From contig UQCF01000012.1 in NCBI GenBank assembly GCA_900539465.1, forward strand, positions 1 to 64,000: 64,000 nucleotides of DNA, written 5' to 3'. The number at the start of each line of letters is the position of its first letter. Position 1 is the stretch's first letter. Shown here one piece after another: positions 46,706 through 55,431 of the stretch. Source of the DNA: an uncultured Ruminococcus sp. (GTDB lineage: Bacteria > Bacillota > Clostridia > Oscillospirales > Acutalibacteraceae). The notes beneath the pieces were generated by a model. The model made no database searches. It had not been told where the DNA came from and saw nothing but the letters and a program-made list of their open reading frames with translations. The translations under genes and the position numbers were made by a program.

Positions 46706-47881
46706 TTATTTAAACATCAAAAGCAAGAAGCCTGCCGCAACTGCCGAGCCGATAACACCGGCAACGTTGGGACCCATGGCGTGCATGAGAAGGAAATTTG
46801 TGGGCTTTGCTTTTGCGCCCTCGTTCTGTGCAACGCGCGCAGCCATGGGAACAGCCGAAACGCCTGCCGCACCGATAAGAGGATTGATTTTGCCCTTGGT
46901 TACCACATAAAGCAGCTTTCCGAAAAGCACGCCGCCGACGGTTGAACCGACGAAGGCAAACAGGCCGAGAGCAATTATCATAAGAGTTTTGGGCTGGAGG
47001 AAGGTTTCGCCGTTTGCGGTTGCGCCGACGGTGAGACCGAGCATTATCGTAACGATGTTTGTAAGAGCGTTCTGAGCCGTGTCGCTGAGTCTGTCAACAA
47101 CTCCGCACTCGCGGAAGAGGTTGCCGAGCATGAGCATACCGAGAAGCGGTGCAACAGAGGGAAGAATGAGCGCGCAAATCATAAGAACAGCTATCGGGAA
47201 AATTATTTTTTCTGTTTTGCTGACCTTACGAAGCTGCTTCATTTCAACTTCGCGTTCTTTTTTGGTGGTGAGAAGTCTCATAATGGGCGGCTGAATAAAG
47301 GGTATGAGCGCCATGTATGAGTATGCCGCGACCGCGATTGGACCAAGCAGGTGAGCGGCGAGCTTACCTGCAAGGAATATAGCCGTGGGGCCGTCTGCAC
47401 CGCCGATTATGCCGATTGATGCAGCCTCTCGAGGTGTAAATCCGAGAAGAATTGCAATAACAAAAGCAAGGTAAATACCGAGCTGTGCCGCCGCGCCCAA
47501 AAGCAGGCTGACGGGGTTTGATAGGAGCGGACCGAAATCGGTCATAGCTCCGATGCCGAGGAATATAAGGCAGGGGAATACGCTGCTCTTAACGCCGGCA
47601 TAAATAATCCTCAAAACGCCGGAATCATACCAGTGACCCGAAGCGTTGACCGCTTCGCCGCCGAAAAGTCCTACGGCGTCGTCCATAATCCCCGCACCGG
47701 GGAGGTTTGCAAGCAAAATGCCGAAAGCAATGGGAACAAGCAGGAGCGGCTCACATTTTTTTGCAATGGCAAAATAAAGAAGTACGCAGGACACCAAAAG
47801 CATAACCGCGTTTTGCCATGTGAGCAGTGCAAGACCCGATGACTCCCAAAGTCCTATAACAAGGTCTTTTATCATTTCCAT
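46706..47881 (-). CDS. oadB: Oxaloacetate decarboxylase, sodium-pumping beta subunit
   Basis: A 391-residue membrane subunit of the sodium-translocating decarboxylases. It takes carboxybiotin, releases carbon dioxide and exports sodium ions. About nine to eleven helices are present. The conserved GFTPREAASIGIIGGADGPT block near residues 148-167 carries the Asp used for sodium binding, and an NANGETF-type GATANGETFL segment lies near 285. It is the last gene of the operon. The beta subunit alone does not separate oxaloacetate, methylmalonyl-CoA and glutaconyl-CoA enzymes, but the upstream OadA does. Confidence 0.93.
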   Translation of the reverse strand: MEMIKDLVIGLWESSGLALLTWQNAVMLLVSCVLLYFAIAKKCEPLLLVPIAFGILLANLPGAGIMDDAVGLFGGEAVNASGHWYDSGVLRIIYAGVKSSVFPCLIFLGIGAMTDFGPLLSNPVSLLLGAAAQLGIYLAFVIAILLGFTPREAASIGIIGGADGPTAIFLAGKLAAHLLGPIAVAAYSYMALIPFIQPPIMRLLTTKKEREVEMKQLRKVSKTEKIIFPIAVLMICALILPSVAPLLGMLMLGNLFRECGVVDRLSDTAQNALTNIVTIMLGLTVGATANGETFLQPKTLMIIALGLFAFVGSTVGGVLFGKLLYVVTKGKINPLIGAAGVSAVPMAARVAQNEGAKAKPTNFLLMHAMGPNVAGVIGSAVAAGFLLLMFK

Positions 47882-47895
47882 ACCAAAGCCCTCCG

Positions 47896-48267
47896 TTAAA
47901 TCACAGCGAGGACGGCGTCGGTGTCAACGCTTGCACCCTTTGAAACAACTATCTGCTTAACTGTTCCGTCCTGAGGGGCAACGATGTCGTTTTCCATCTT
48001 CATTGCCTCGAGAATAAACATAACGTCGCCGGCTTTGACCGCCTGACCGTTTTGAACTTTAACCTCGAGAATTGTGCCGGGCATGGGTGAAAGCACCTTT
48101 GCGCCTTCTGCAGTGCTCTGAGCAGCAGGTGCCGCCGCAGGTGCAGCCTGAACGGGTGCCGCTGCCGGAGCAACGGGCGCCGCGTCTGAAACATTCAGCA
48201 AAACAGCGTCCGATTCGCTGACATCTACTTCATATTTTTTACCGTTAAGGTTAACAACATATTTCAT
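47896..48267 (-). CDS. Biotin carboxyl carrier protein of the decarboxylase
   Basis: A 123-residue carrier. Residues 1-25 form a short strand-rich start (MKYVVNLNGKKYEVDVS), residues 28-52 an Ala/Pro-rich flexible linker, and residues 57-123 the biotinyl domain with the attachment motif LEAMKMEND, in which the middle Lys receives biotin. It shuttles the carboxyl group from OadA to OadB. In many bacteria this domain is fused to the end of OadA; here it is a separate gene, as in methylmalonyl-CoA and glutaconyl-CoA decarboxylases. Confidence 0.93.
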   Translation of the reverse strand: MKYVVNLNGKKYEVDVSESDAVLLNVSDAAPVAPAAAPVQAAPAAAPAAQSTAEGAKVLSPMPGTILEVKVQNGQAVKAGDVMFILEAMKMENDIVAPQDGTVKQIVVSKGASVDTDAVLAVI

Positions 48268-48270
48268 TTC

Positions 48271-48639
48271 TTACTCCTCCAATAACCTGATGGATTTAAA
48301 CTCAAGTCTGTTGAGCGGTATTCCGCTTTTATCGCTTACAATTGCCATGATGATCGCCGCTGTGGCTTCGTCCGTGCCGATAAGCTCAAGCGAGCCTATT
48401 GATTTGGTATCAGGCAAAGGTTCGCCGCTTGCGGTTTTGCTCTCTGCGGCAGGTGCGGCTTTATCTTTCTCGCCGTTTTTGTGTGCGGCAGACTCTATTG
48501 TGCGAATGACCTTTGACAGAATCATTATGCACACGGCTATGAGCGAGAGAATCAAGAGTACCGTTATTATGCCGACCAAAGCAGTTGTAAGAGCCTGAGA
48601 GATTGGCATTTTAAGCGAATAATCAGCTGTTCCTAACAT
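48271..48639 (-). CDS. OadG-like small membrane subunit
   Basis: A 122-residue protein with one membrane helix (about residues 17-42) followed by a charged, Ala/Lys-rich linker and a conserved C-terminal segment (ATAAIIMAIVSDKSGIPLNR). Position and layout match the gamma (OadG-type) subunit, which anchors the carboxyltransferase to the membrane and holds a metal. The C-terminal patch is of the kind found in the delta subunit of methylmalonyl-CoA decarboxylase. It lies between oadA and the biotin carrier gene, with spacings of 13 and 3 bases. Confidence 0.8.
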   Translation of the reverse strand: MLGTADYSLKMPISQALTTALVGIITVLLILSLIAVCIMILSKVIRTIESAAHKNGEKDKAAPAAESKTASGEPLPDTKSIGSLELIGTDEATAAIIMAIVSDKSGIPLNRLEFKSIRLLEE

Positions 48640-48652
48640 AATTATCAGCTCC

Positions 48653-50032
48653 TTAGTCTATTCTTTCTATCGAGTAGCTGAAAGTGTTTCTTTCAAGCTC
48701 GTCGCGTTTTTCAAAAAATGCTTCTGCCTGTGCAGGGAATGCAATGTAAGAGAGTACGTCTTCGTCGCTCTTTGCCTTTTTGCCGAGCTCTGCCTTAGTC
48801 TTTTCAAATGCAGGCTCAAGAGTGTCGGCATATTTGCCCTCTATGGGCTTTGCGTCGCCGAGTACGGTCTTCATAAGCTCGGGGCTTATTTCGCCGGGTG
48901 CTTTGCCGTATTCGCCTTTGACATAACTTTTTATCTCTTTAGAGATATTTTTGTATTCGCCTGTGAGAACGTTTGCCGTTGCCTGAACGCCGACCATCTG
49001 GCTCATGGGTGTAACAAGCGGAGGATAGCCGAGGTCTTTTCTTACTCTCGGAACTTCCTTGAGTACGTCCTCAAGCTTATCAAGCTTGTGCTGAGCTGTG
49101 AGCTGAGCAACAAGGTTTGAAAGCATACCGCCGGGAATTTGGTATTTGAGCGCGTCTGTGGCTGTGCCGAGAACAACGGGGTTCAAAAGACCGGATTCAA
49201 GAGCCTTTGCCTTTACGGGCTTAAAGAAGCTGTTGATTTTGTTAAGCTGCTTGTCGTCAAGGTCAACCTCATAGCCGAGCTGGCGCAGGGCATATGCCAT
49301 AGCCTCTGTTGCAGGCTGTGATGTGCCGCCGGAGAATGAGGAGATTGCGGTGTCTATAACGTCCGCACCTGCTTCAACCGCTTTGAGCAAAGTTATGGGC
49401 GCAAGCCCGGTGGTGCAGTGAGTGTGAACAACAACGGGAATTTTAACGCTCTCTTTAATTGCCTTTACGATGTCGTATGCATCCTGCGGTCCCATAATGC
49501 CCGCCATATCTTTAATGGCAATTGACTGAACGCCGAGATTTTCAAGGTCCTTTGCGTATTTTGCATAGGACTCAAGCGTATGAACGGGGCTTACTGTGAA
49601 GCATACCGTGCCCGAAGCGTGCGCACCTCTTTTGATTGTTTCGTCAACTGCAACTTCGAGGTTGCGGATGTCGTTGAGCGCGTCAAAAATACGGATAATG
49701 TCAATGCCGTTTTCAATGCTCTTTGCAACAAACATTCTTACAACGTCGTTGGGGTAGTGCTTGTAGCCGAGAAGATTCTGACCTCTGAGAAGCATCTGAA
49801 GCTTTGTATTGGGGCAGGCCTTGCGGATTTTGCGAAGTCTCTCCCACGGATCCTCCGAAAGGTATCTGAGGCATGAATCAAAGGTCGCGCCGCCCCAGCA
49901 TTCAAGCGAGTAGTAACCTGCTTTGTCCATGTCAGAGAGAATACCTTCAAAATCTTCAAACGGCATTCTTGTTGCTATCAAAGACTGCTGAGCGTCTCTG
50001 AGCACAGTTTCTGTAAATTGAATTTTTTTCAT
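48653..50032 (-). CDS. oadA: Oxaloacetate decarboxylase carboxyltransferase (alpha) subunit
   Basis: A 459-residue cytosolic subunit that transfers the carboxyl group of oxaloacetate to biotin. It has the HMGL-like barrel with ETVLRDAQQSLIATRM (residues 8-23), GGATFD near 48, the metal-site KDMAGIMGP near 173 and HTHCTTGLA near 203, then the conserved carboxylase domain (PGGMLSNL near 300). The protein stops before any biotinyl domain, which is encoded separately two genes on. A pyruvate carboxylase B subunit is the alternative, but the OadB and OadG neighbours decide against it. It starts 37 bases after glyS with no terminator between. Confidence 0.92.
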   Translation of the reverse strand: MKKIQFTETVLRDAQQSLIATRMPFEDFEGILSDMDKAGYYSLECWGGATFDSCLRYLSEDPWERLRKIRKACPNTKLQMLLRGQNLLGYKHYPNDVVRMFVAKSIENGIDIIRIFDALNDIRNLEVAVDETIKRGAHASGTVCFTVSPVHTLESYAKYAKDLENLGVQSIAIKDMAGIMGPQDAYDIVKAIKESVKIPVVVHTHCTTGLAPITLLKAVEAGADVIDTAISSFSGGTSQPATEAMAYALRQLGYEVDLDDKQLNKINSFFKPVKAKALESGLLNPVVLGTATDALKYQIPGGMLSNLVAQLTAQHKLDKLEDVLKEVPRVRKDLGYPPLVTPMSQMVGVQATANVLTGEYKNISKEIKSYVKGEYGKAPGEISPELMKTVLGDAKPIEGKYADTLEPAFEKTKAELGKKAKSDEDVLSYIAFPAQAEAFFEKRDELERNTFSYSIERID

Positions 50033-50069
50033 TTTATCAACGCCTTTGCTTTATATGAATTATATAAAA

Positions 50070-51449
50070 TTAAAATTCCAATTTTGATTCAATGTATTCA
50101 CCGAGCTTTTCAATCGGCATACGGATTTGCTGCATGGTGTCTCTTTCACGAACGGTTACGCACTTATCCTCAAGTGAGTCAAAGTCATATGTGATGCAGA
50201 AAGGAGTGCCGATTTCGTCCTGACGGCGGTAACGCTTGCCGATTGAGCCTGCGTCGTCATAATCAACAGAGAATTTTTTGCTCAAAGCGGTGTAAACCTC
50301 TGTTGCCTGCTCGCCGAGCTTCTTTGAAAGGGGAAGTATAGCCGCCTTAACGGGCGCGAGAGCAGGGTGAAGTCTGAGAACAACTCTTGTGTCGCCCTTT
50401 GCTTCGTCAACCACTTCTTCATCATATGCGTCGCAGAGGAAAGCGAGTGCAACTCTGTCTGCGCCGAGCGAGGGCTCAATGACGTAAGGAATATATTTTT
50501 TGTTTTCCTCCTGGTCAAAATATTCCATGCTCTTGCCGGAGGCTTCCTGATGTCTTGTCAGGTCAAAGTCGGTTCTTGAAGCAACGCCCCAAAGCTCGCC
50601 CCAGCCGAACGGGAACATAAACTCAAAGTCTGTTGTTGCGTTTGAGTAGTGAGAAAGCTCCTTTTGGCTGTGATCGCGAAGACGAAGATTTTCATCTTTA
50701 ATGCCGAGGTCAAGCAAAAACTTGTGGCAGTAGTCTTTCCAATATTTAAACCAGTCAAGCTCTGTGCCGGGTTTGCAGAAGAACTCAAGCTCCATCTGCT
50801 CAAATTCTCTTATTCTGAATATAAAGTTGCCGGGGGTTATTTCGTTTCTGAATGATTTGCCTATCTGGCATACACCGAAGGGGAGCTTGCGGCGCGTTGT
50901 GCGCTGAATGTTGGGGAAGTTTACAAAAATACCCTGTGCCGTTTCGGGGCGGAGGTAAAGCTCGCTCTTAGCGTCCTCGGTAACGCCCTGGAATGTCTTA
51001 AACATAAGGTTGAATTTGCGAATGTCGGTGAAATCCGAAGAGCCGCACTCGGGGCAGGTTATGCCATGGTCTTTTATATACTGCGACATTTCTTCAAAGC
51101 TCCAGCCGGCAGGGTTGACACCGGTATCCTCAATGAGCTTATCTGCTCTGTGACGGGTTTTGCAGCTTTTGCAGTCCATAAGCGGATCCGAGAATCCGCC
51201 GACATGACCCGAAGCAACCCATGTTTGGGGATTCATAAGAATTGCCGAGTCAAGACCGACATTGTAGGGATTTTCTCTGACAAATCTCTGCCACCAGGCG
51301 TTTTTTACGTTGTTCTTAAATTCAACGCCGAGAGGACCGTAATCCCATGAATTTGAAAGACCGCCGTATATTTCACTGCCGGGGTAAACAAAACCTCTGC
51401 CCTTACACAATGCGACGATTTTCTCCATTGTTTTATCCTTATTTAACAT
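50070..51449 (-). CDS. glyS: Glycyl-tRNA synthetase (alpha2 type)
   Basis: A 459-residue class II synthetase of the dimeric, eukaryote/archaeal-like form rather than the GlyQ/GlyS tetramer. Motifs include RGFVYPGSEIYGGLSNSWDYG near the start, LRPETAQGIFVNF near 170, the motif 2 region FRNEITPGNFIFRIREFEQME near 200-220 (quoted in part: FRIREFEQME), and motif 3 in PSLGADRVALAFL near 330. A zinc-type CxxC pair occurs near residues 90 and 135. No T-box precedes it. The first ATG matches the usual start of the family; a second lies seven codons in. Confidence 0.96.
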   Translation of the reverse strand: MLNKDKTMEKIVALCKGRGFVYPGSEIYGGLSNSWDYGPLGVEFKNNVKNAWWQRFVRENPYNVGLDSAILMNPQTWVASGHVGGFSDPLMDCKSCKTRHRADKLIEDTGVNPAGWSFEEMSQYIKDHGITCPECGSSDFTDIRKFNLMFKTFQGVTEDAKSELYLRPETAQGIFVNFPNIQRTTRRKLPFGVCQIGKSFRNEITPGNFIFRIREFEQMELEFFCKPGTELDWFKYWKDYCHKFLLDLGIKDENLRLRDHSQKELSHYSNATTDFEFMFPFGWGELWGVASRTDFDLTRHQEASGKSMEYFDQEENKKYIPYVIEPSLGADRVALAFLCDAYDEEVVDEAKGDTRVVLRLHPALAPVKAAILPLSKKLGEQATEVYTALSKKFSVDYDDAGSIGKRYRRQDEIGTPFCITYDFDSLEDKCVTVRERDTMQQIRMPIEKLGEYIESKLEF

Positions 51450-51488
51450 GATTCGAAAACTCCCTCATTATAAAATCAAATTGTATGA

Positions 51489-51517
51489 ATTATAATCTAT
51501 TACATTTTAATAGTCAA
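51489..51517 (-). promoter_or_regulatory. Sigma-A promoter of glyS and the decarboxylase genes
   Basis: On the minus strand TTGACT (51517-51512) and a perfect TATAAT (51494-51489) are 17 bp apart. Between this and the serC promoter (51518-51689) I see only a weak dyad at 51537-51571 and no gene. Confidence 0.85.
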
Positions 51518-51689
51518 GGTCAAAAGTGTATAAAATATGCCCGGACCGGAATGCCGATATATGGGTATATTGTCTATTTTTTAACAAAGATTTACAAAAA
51601 GGCACATTTATGCCGAAATACAGTGCTGCGGCGCACCGAAAGCAAAGGGGAATATTTGTTAAAAAGAAAAACAAAAATCTATTTTTCGG

Positions 51690-51718
51690 TTGACTTGATA
51701 TTGCCGAGGATATATAAT
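51690..51718 (+). promoter_or_regulatory. Sigma-A promoter of serC-serA
   Basis: TTGACT (51690-51695) and a perfect TATAAT (51713-51718) are 17 bp apart. The leader is about 45 bases with no riboswitch or T-box. Confidence 0.85.
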
Positions 51719-51768
51719 GTAAGCAGTTAATTAGATTTAACGGCAATAAATTATTGGAGGTCATTAAA

Positions 51769-52851
51769 ATGTCCAGAGTTTACAATTTTTCAGCAGGTCC
51801 TTCGATGCTCCCCGAGTCTGTTCTCAAAAAGGCTGCATCCGAAATGCTCGATTATGAGGGCAGCGGTCAGTCTGTAATGGAGATGTCTCACCGTTCAAAG
51901 GTTTATGAGCCCATCATCTACGGTGCGGAGAAGCTTCTCAGAGAGATAATGAATATCCCTGACAACTATAAAGTTCTCTTCCTCCAGGGCGGTGCTTCAA
52001 CACAGTTTGCGGCTATCCCCATGAACTTCATGACCGGCTCCGGCAAGGCAGATTACATAACAACAGGTCAGTTTGCAACAAGAGCATATAAAGAGGCTCT
52101 TAAATACGGCGATGCAAAAGACGTTGCTTCTTCAAAAGACAGAACTTTTGCTTACATTCCCAAAACTGACAGATCAACCTTCAGACCCGACGCAGACTAT
52201 GTATATATCTGCTACAACAACACAATCTACGGCACACGCTTCACAGAGCTCCCCGACACGGGCGACATTCCGCTTATCGCAGACGTTTCATCATGCTTCC
52301 TTTCAGAGCCTATGGACGTTTCTAAGTTCGGCGTTCTCTACGGCGGCGCGCAGAAAAACGTTGCTCCCGCAGGTCTTACAATAGTTATCGTTCGTGAGGA
52401 TCTTCTCGGCAAAGCAATGCCCATCACTCCCACAATGCTCGATTACAAAGTAATGGCAGATAATGACTCTATGTATAACACACCTCCCTGCTACTCTATC
52501 TATATGTGCAAGCTTGTTCTTGAGTGGATTAAGTCACTCGGCGGACTCGAGGTTATGAAAGAGCGCAACGAGAAAAAAGCTAAGATTTTATATGATTATC
52601 TTGACGAGAGCAAGATGTTCAAGGGCACGGTAGATAAAGAGTTCCGCTCAATGATGAACGCTACATTTGTTACAGGCGACGACGAGCTTAACAAAAAGTT
52701 TGTTGCAGAAGCGGCAGAGCACGGCTTCGTAAACCTTAAAGGTCACCGTTCTGTCGGCGGCATGAGAGCGTCTATCTACAACGCTATGCCTATCGAGGGC
52801 GTTGAGAAGCTCGTTGAGTTTATGAAAGAGTTTGAAAAAGCAAATTCATAA
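51769..52851 (+). CDS. serC: Phosphoserine aminotransferase
   Basis: A 360-residue class V PLP enzyme that converts 3-phosphohydroxypyruvate and glutamate to phosphoserine. It starts YNFSAGPSMLPESVL, has FLQGGASTQFAAIPMN near residue 73, and carries the PLP lysine in YGGAQKNVAPAG near 197. HRSVGGMRASIYNA closes the substrate site near 330. I chose MSRVYN at 51769, eight bases after GGAGG. It forms an operon with serA 36 bases downstream, giving the first two steps of serine synthesis; no serB-type phosphatase is nearby. Confidence 0.97.
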   Translation: MSRVYNFSAGPSMLPESVLKKAASEMLDYEGSGQSVMEMSHRSKVYEPIIYGAEKLLREIMNIPDNYKVLFLQGGASTQFAAIPMNFMTGSGKADYITTGQFATRAYKEALKYGDAKDVASSKDRTFAYIPKTDRSTFRPDADYVYICYNNTIYGTRFTELPDTGDIPLIADVSSCFLSEPMDVSKFGVLYGGAQKNVAPAGLTIVIVREDLLGKAMPITPTMLDYKVMADNDSMYNTPPCYSIYMCKLVLEWIKSLGGLEVMKERNEKKAKILYDYLDESKMFKGTVDKEFRSMMNATFVTGDDELNKKFVAEAAEHGFVNLKGHRSVGGMRASIYNAMPIEGVEKLVEFMKEFEKANS

Positions 52852-52887
52852 TCCCCGGCTTTAATACACAGAAAGGTTGTGATCTCA

Positions 52888-54012
52888 ATGTACAGCATTT
52901 TGACACTTAATAAAATAGCCGCTTGCGGCACAGATAAATTCGGCGGCAATTACACCTGTTCTTCAGATGTAAAAGACCCCACCGCGATAATGGTTCGCTC
53001 CGCTTCTATGCACGAGATGGAGCTCAGCGACGCAACAATCGCAATTGCAAGAGCGGGCGCAGGCACAAACAATATTCCCGTAGAGGCTTGCGCAGAAAAA
53101 GGCGTTGTCGTTTTCAACACTCCCGGCGCAAACGCAAATGCGGTTAAAGAGCTTGTTATTTGCGGACTTTTGATGGCATCGCGTAAAGTCGGCGCAGCTA
53201 TTGACTGGTGCAAGACTTTAAAAGGCGAGGGCGAAGCGGTAGGCAAGCTTGTTGAAAAAGGCAAGTCAAACTTTGCCGGCCCCGAAATCGGCGGCAAGAC
53301 CCTCGGCATAGTCGGCCTCGGCGCTATCGGCTTTAAGGTTGCGGTTGCGGCAAGCGCACTCGGCATGAAAATTGTCGGCTATGACCCGTTCCTTTCGGAT
53401 GCTGTCAAAGCACAGCTCCCCGAGGGCACAAAGGTCGTCACCGATATAAACGATATTTTTAAAGAGAGCGATTATATTACTCTTCACCTGCCTCTCAACG
53501 ATGCAACCAAAAACACCGTTAACAAAGAGACTTTGGCACTTTGCAAAGACGGCGTTCGCATTCTTAACTTTGCAAGAGGCGGCCTTGTAAACAGCGATGC
53601 TGTTATCGAGGCTCTCGGCAGCGGCAAGTGTGCGGCATATGTTGTTGACTTCCCGAGTGACGAAATTATCGGCGTTGAGGGAGTAACGGCGCTTCCGCAC
53701 CTCGGTGCTTCAACACCCGAAAGCGAAGATAACTGCGCCATGATGGCGGCAGACGAGCTTATCGGCTACATCGAAAAAGGCGAAATCAAAAACTCCGTCA
53801 ACCTGCCGAATCTCACAGGTCTCGGCGATGTTGAGTCAAAGCGTGTATGCGTTATCTGCAAAGAGGACGCGGTTGAGAGCGTTAAAGCTGCTCTCGGCGA
53901 TGCAAAATCCGCTGCAAGAAAAGGCTACGGCTATGTTGTTGCCGACGGCGCAGACGAAGCGAAGCTTGACGGTATCGACGGAATTATCAAGGTTCGCACA
54001 ATCGTTAAATAA
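52888..54012 (+). CDS. serA: D-3-phosphoglycerate dehydrogenase
   Basis: A 374-residue NAD-dependent dehydrogenase that begins serine synthesis from 3-phosphoglycerate. The D-2-hydroxyacid dehydrogenase core has ARAGAGTNNIPVE near 55, the Rossmann motif GIVGLGAIG near 140, the catalytic Arg in LNFARGGLVNSDA near 225 and the catalytic His in LPHLGASTPE near 270. A short C-terminal domain of about 60 residues follows and is ACT-like in place, so feedback control is uncertain. The ATG at 52888 is preferred to an upstream GTG that sits too close to the ribosome binding site. Confidence 0.94.
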   Translation: MYSILTLNKIAACGTDKFGGNYTCSSDVKDPTAIMVRSASMHEMELSDATIAIARAGAGTNNIPVEACAEKGVVVFNTPGANANAVKELVICGLLMASRKVGAAIDWCKTLKGEGEAVGKLVEKGKSNFAGPEIGGKTLGIVGLGAIGFKVAVAASALGMKIVGYDPFLSDAVKAQLPEGTKVVTDINDIFKESDYITLHLPLNDATKNTVNKETLALCKDGVRILNFARGGLVNSDAVIEALGSGKCAAYVVDFPSDEIIGVEGVTALPHLGASTPESEDNCAMMAADELIGYIEKGEIKNSVNLPNLTGLGDVESKRVCVICKEDAVESVKAALGDAKSAARKGYGYVVADGADEAKLDGIDGIIKVRTIVK

Positions 54013-54030
54013 TTGTTTTCAGATTCAGAT

Positions 54031-54060
54031 AGAGCCGGGCGCAAAAACCCCGGCTCTTTT
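54031..54060 (+). terminator. Intrinsic terminator of serCA
   Basis: AGAGCCGGG (54031-54039) pairs exactly with CCCGGCTCT (54049-54057) across a 9-base loop, followed by TTTTT. Confidence 0.92.
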
Positions 54061-54084
54061 TATAAAATAACCGCAAATAAAATG

Positions 54085-54125
54085 ATAAATACAAAGCATA
54101 GCGTCATATCGGCACTTGTATTTAT
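54085..54125 (+). promoter_or_regulatory. Leader dyad before the secreted-protein gene
   Basis: ATAAATACAA (54085-54094) and TTGTATTTAT (54116-54125) are exact reverse complements with a 21-base spacer, ending about 30 bases before the start codon. It may be a large RNA hairpin or two operator half-sites. No clear -35/-10 pair was found. Confidence 0.4.
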
Positions 54126-54155
54126 TGCGGGTTGATTTAAGAGAGGAGATTTATT

Positions 54156-55292
54156 ATGAAGAAACTTATGAGCATAATTCTTGCGGCATTGCTTGTTTTT
54201 TCACTCGGTACCGCGGCGTTTGCGGCAGGCGGCAGCATTGCACTCGGCGAAACAAAATCCATAACACTCCAAAGAGACGAAACTGCGGCTTTTAAATTCA
54301 CGGCAGAAGAAAGTACGCTTTATGTTGCGGAAATATCATCCGATATGGGTTTCGCTATGGTTAGCGTTACCGACGAGGCAGAAGATATTATTGATTCTGC
54401 ATGGGTTATATCGTTTGGTGAAAAAGACGAAACAGACAGCAGCTTTATTTCGGACGAAGCCAAAATTTATTTTTGCGCCGATAAGGGCAAAACTTTTAAT
54501 TTGGAGTTTAAAGAAAACTCTCAGTTTTTTATAGAAGTTCTTGAAAAGTTTGACGGTTTGGCAGAATCAATTGTTCCGGCAAAAATAAATGTAACCGTTA
54601 AAAAGGCAGATGTTCGCGAGCTGAAACTCGGCGAGACTTATTCGTCAAGCGAGTACAGAGAGTATTTTCTTTTTGCTCCCGAAGAGGACGGATTTTATAA
54701 CTTCCGCTCAAATTCAAGCGGAAATTCTGATCCGCGAATATCAATAACAGGCTCTGACGGAAGTTATTTTACAAATGATAATAACGGATATTTAGCCGAT
54801 TACGATTTTGACCTCACCGCTTATTTTGAAAAAGGCAAGGTATACGGCGTGGAAGTAATCAATACTTCGATTGAGTATGAAAAAGATGCAGAGCCGTTCA
54901 CCTTCACCGTTTCAAGAGGCGAAGATATTAAGGCAGATTACCTCGATATTGATAGCAGAGTTGTGTTTGTTGCGGTGAACGATACGGCAAATAATTTTGT
55001 GAGCTGCGTTCCGAGCGGAGCACTGGAAGGCGAATATGAAGTAACCTGCGCGGACGAAACAAAAGCCAATGCTTATTATGATGAGAGCGGTTCGATTTGC
55101 ATAGAAGGACTCTCTGTCGGCAAAACAACCGTAACGGTTACAGAAACAAACAGCGGCGTTTCAACCGAGTTTACGGTAATAGTTATACCTGCCGTTGTTC
55201 ATAGTATTTTTAGTGTAGTGCAGAACATATTTTGGACTGTTGTAAGAGTAATATCCAATATTATAGATTTTATAACATCTCGTATTTTCTGA
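54156..55292 (+). CDS. Secreted protein with beta-rich and Ig-like domains
   Basis: A 378-residue exported protein that I do not assign to a named family. The signal peptide (MKKLMSIILAALLVFSLG) is cut near AFA-A, residue 24. Two similar beta-rich units follow, each containing a LGET or LGETYSS opening and aromatic strands (FKFTAEESTLYVAEI and YFLFAPEEDGFYNF). These resemble pre-peptidase C-terminal-type folds. A bacterial Ig (Big_2-like) unit ends GLSVGKTTVTVTETNSG near 325. The last 30 residues are hydrophobic (VHSIFSVVQNIFWTVVRVIS) and could anchor it. GAGAGGAG lies before the ATG. Confidence 0.65.
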   Translation: MKKLMSIILAALLVFSLGTAAFAAGGSIALGETKSITLQRDETAAFKFTAEESTLYVAEISSDMGFAMVSVTDEAEDIIDSAWVISFGEKDETDSSFISDEAKIYFCADKGKTFNLEFKENSQFFIEVLEKFDGLAESIVPAKINVTVKKADVRELKLGETYSSSEYREYFLFAPEEDGFYNFRSNSSGNSDPRISITGSDGSYFTNDNNGYLADYDFDLTAYFEKGKVYGVEVINTSIEYEKDAEPFTFTVSRGEDIKADYLDIDSRVVFVAVNDTANNFVSCVPSGALEGEYEVTCADETKANAYYDESGSICIEGLSVGKTTVTVTETNSGVSTEFTVIVIPAVVHSIFSVVQNIFWTVVRVISNIIDFITSRIF

Positions 55293-55308
55293 CGATTTAA
55301 AATGAAAG

Positions 55309-55354
55309 AAAGCTATAATTCACACTGAGGTGTGGATTATGGCTTTTATTTTTG
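55309..55354 (+). terminator. Intrinsic terminator of the secreted-protein gene
   Basis: A 16-bp stem with two G-T pairs (55309-55324 with 55330-55345) and a short loop leads into TTATTTTT. Confidence 0.85.
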
Positions 55355-55365
55355 GTGAGAAATGC

Positions 55366-55386
55366 GGCGGCATGAGGCATGCCGCC
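55366..55386. repeat. Short GC-rich palindrome
   Basis: GGCGGCATG and CATGCCGCC are exact reverse complements around AGG. It lies between the terminator and the multi-hairpin repeat and may be its outer part. Confidence 0.6.
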
Positions 55387-55431
55387 ATACGCAGTGACTC
55401 GCCGAGAATGACATCATTCCGCAAGGCTTCA

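Noticed and set aside
51518..51689. T-box or glycine riboswitch for glyS
   Set aside because: The T-box consensus was not found on either strand and no glycine aptamer motifs are present; only a weak dyad is seen.
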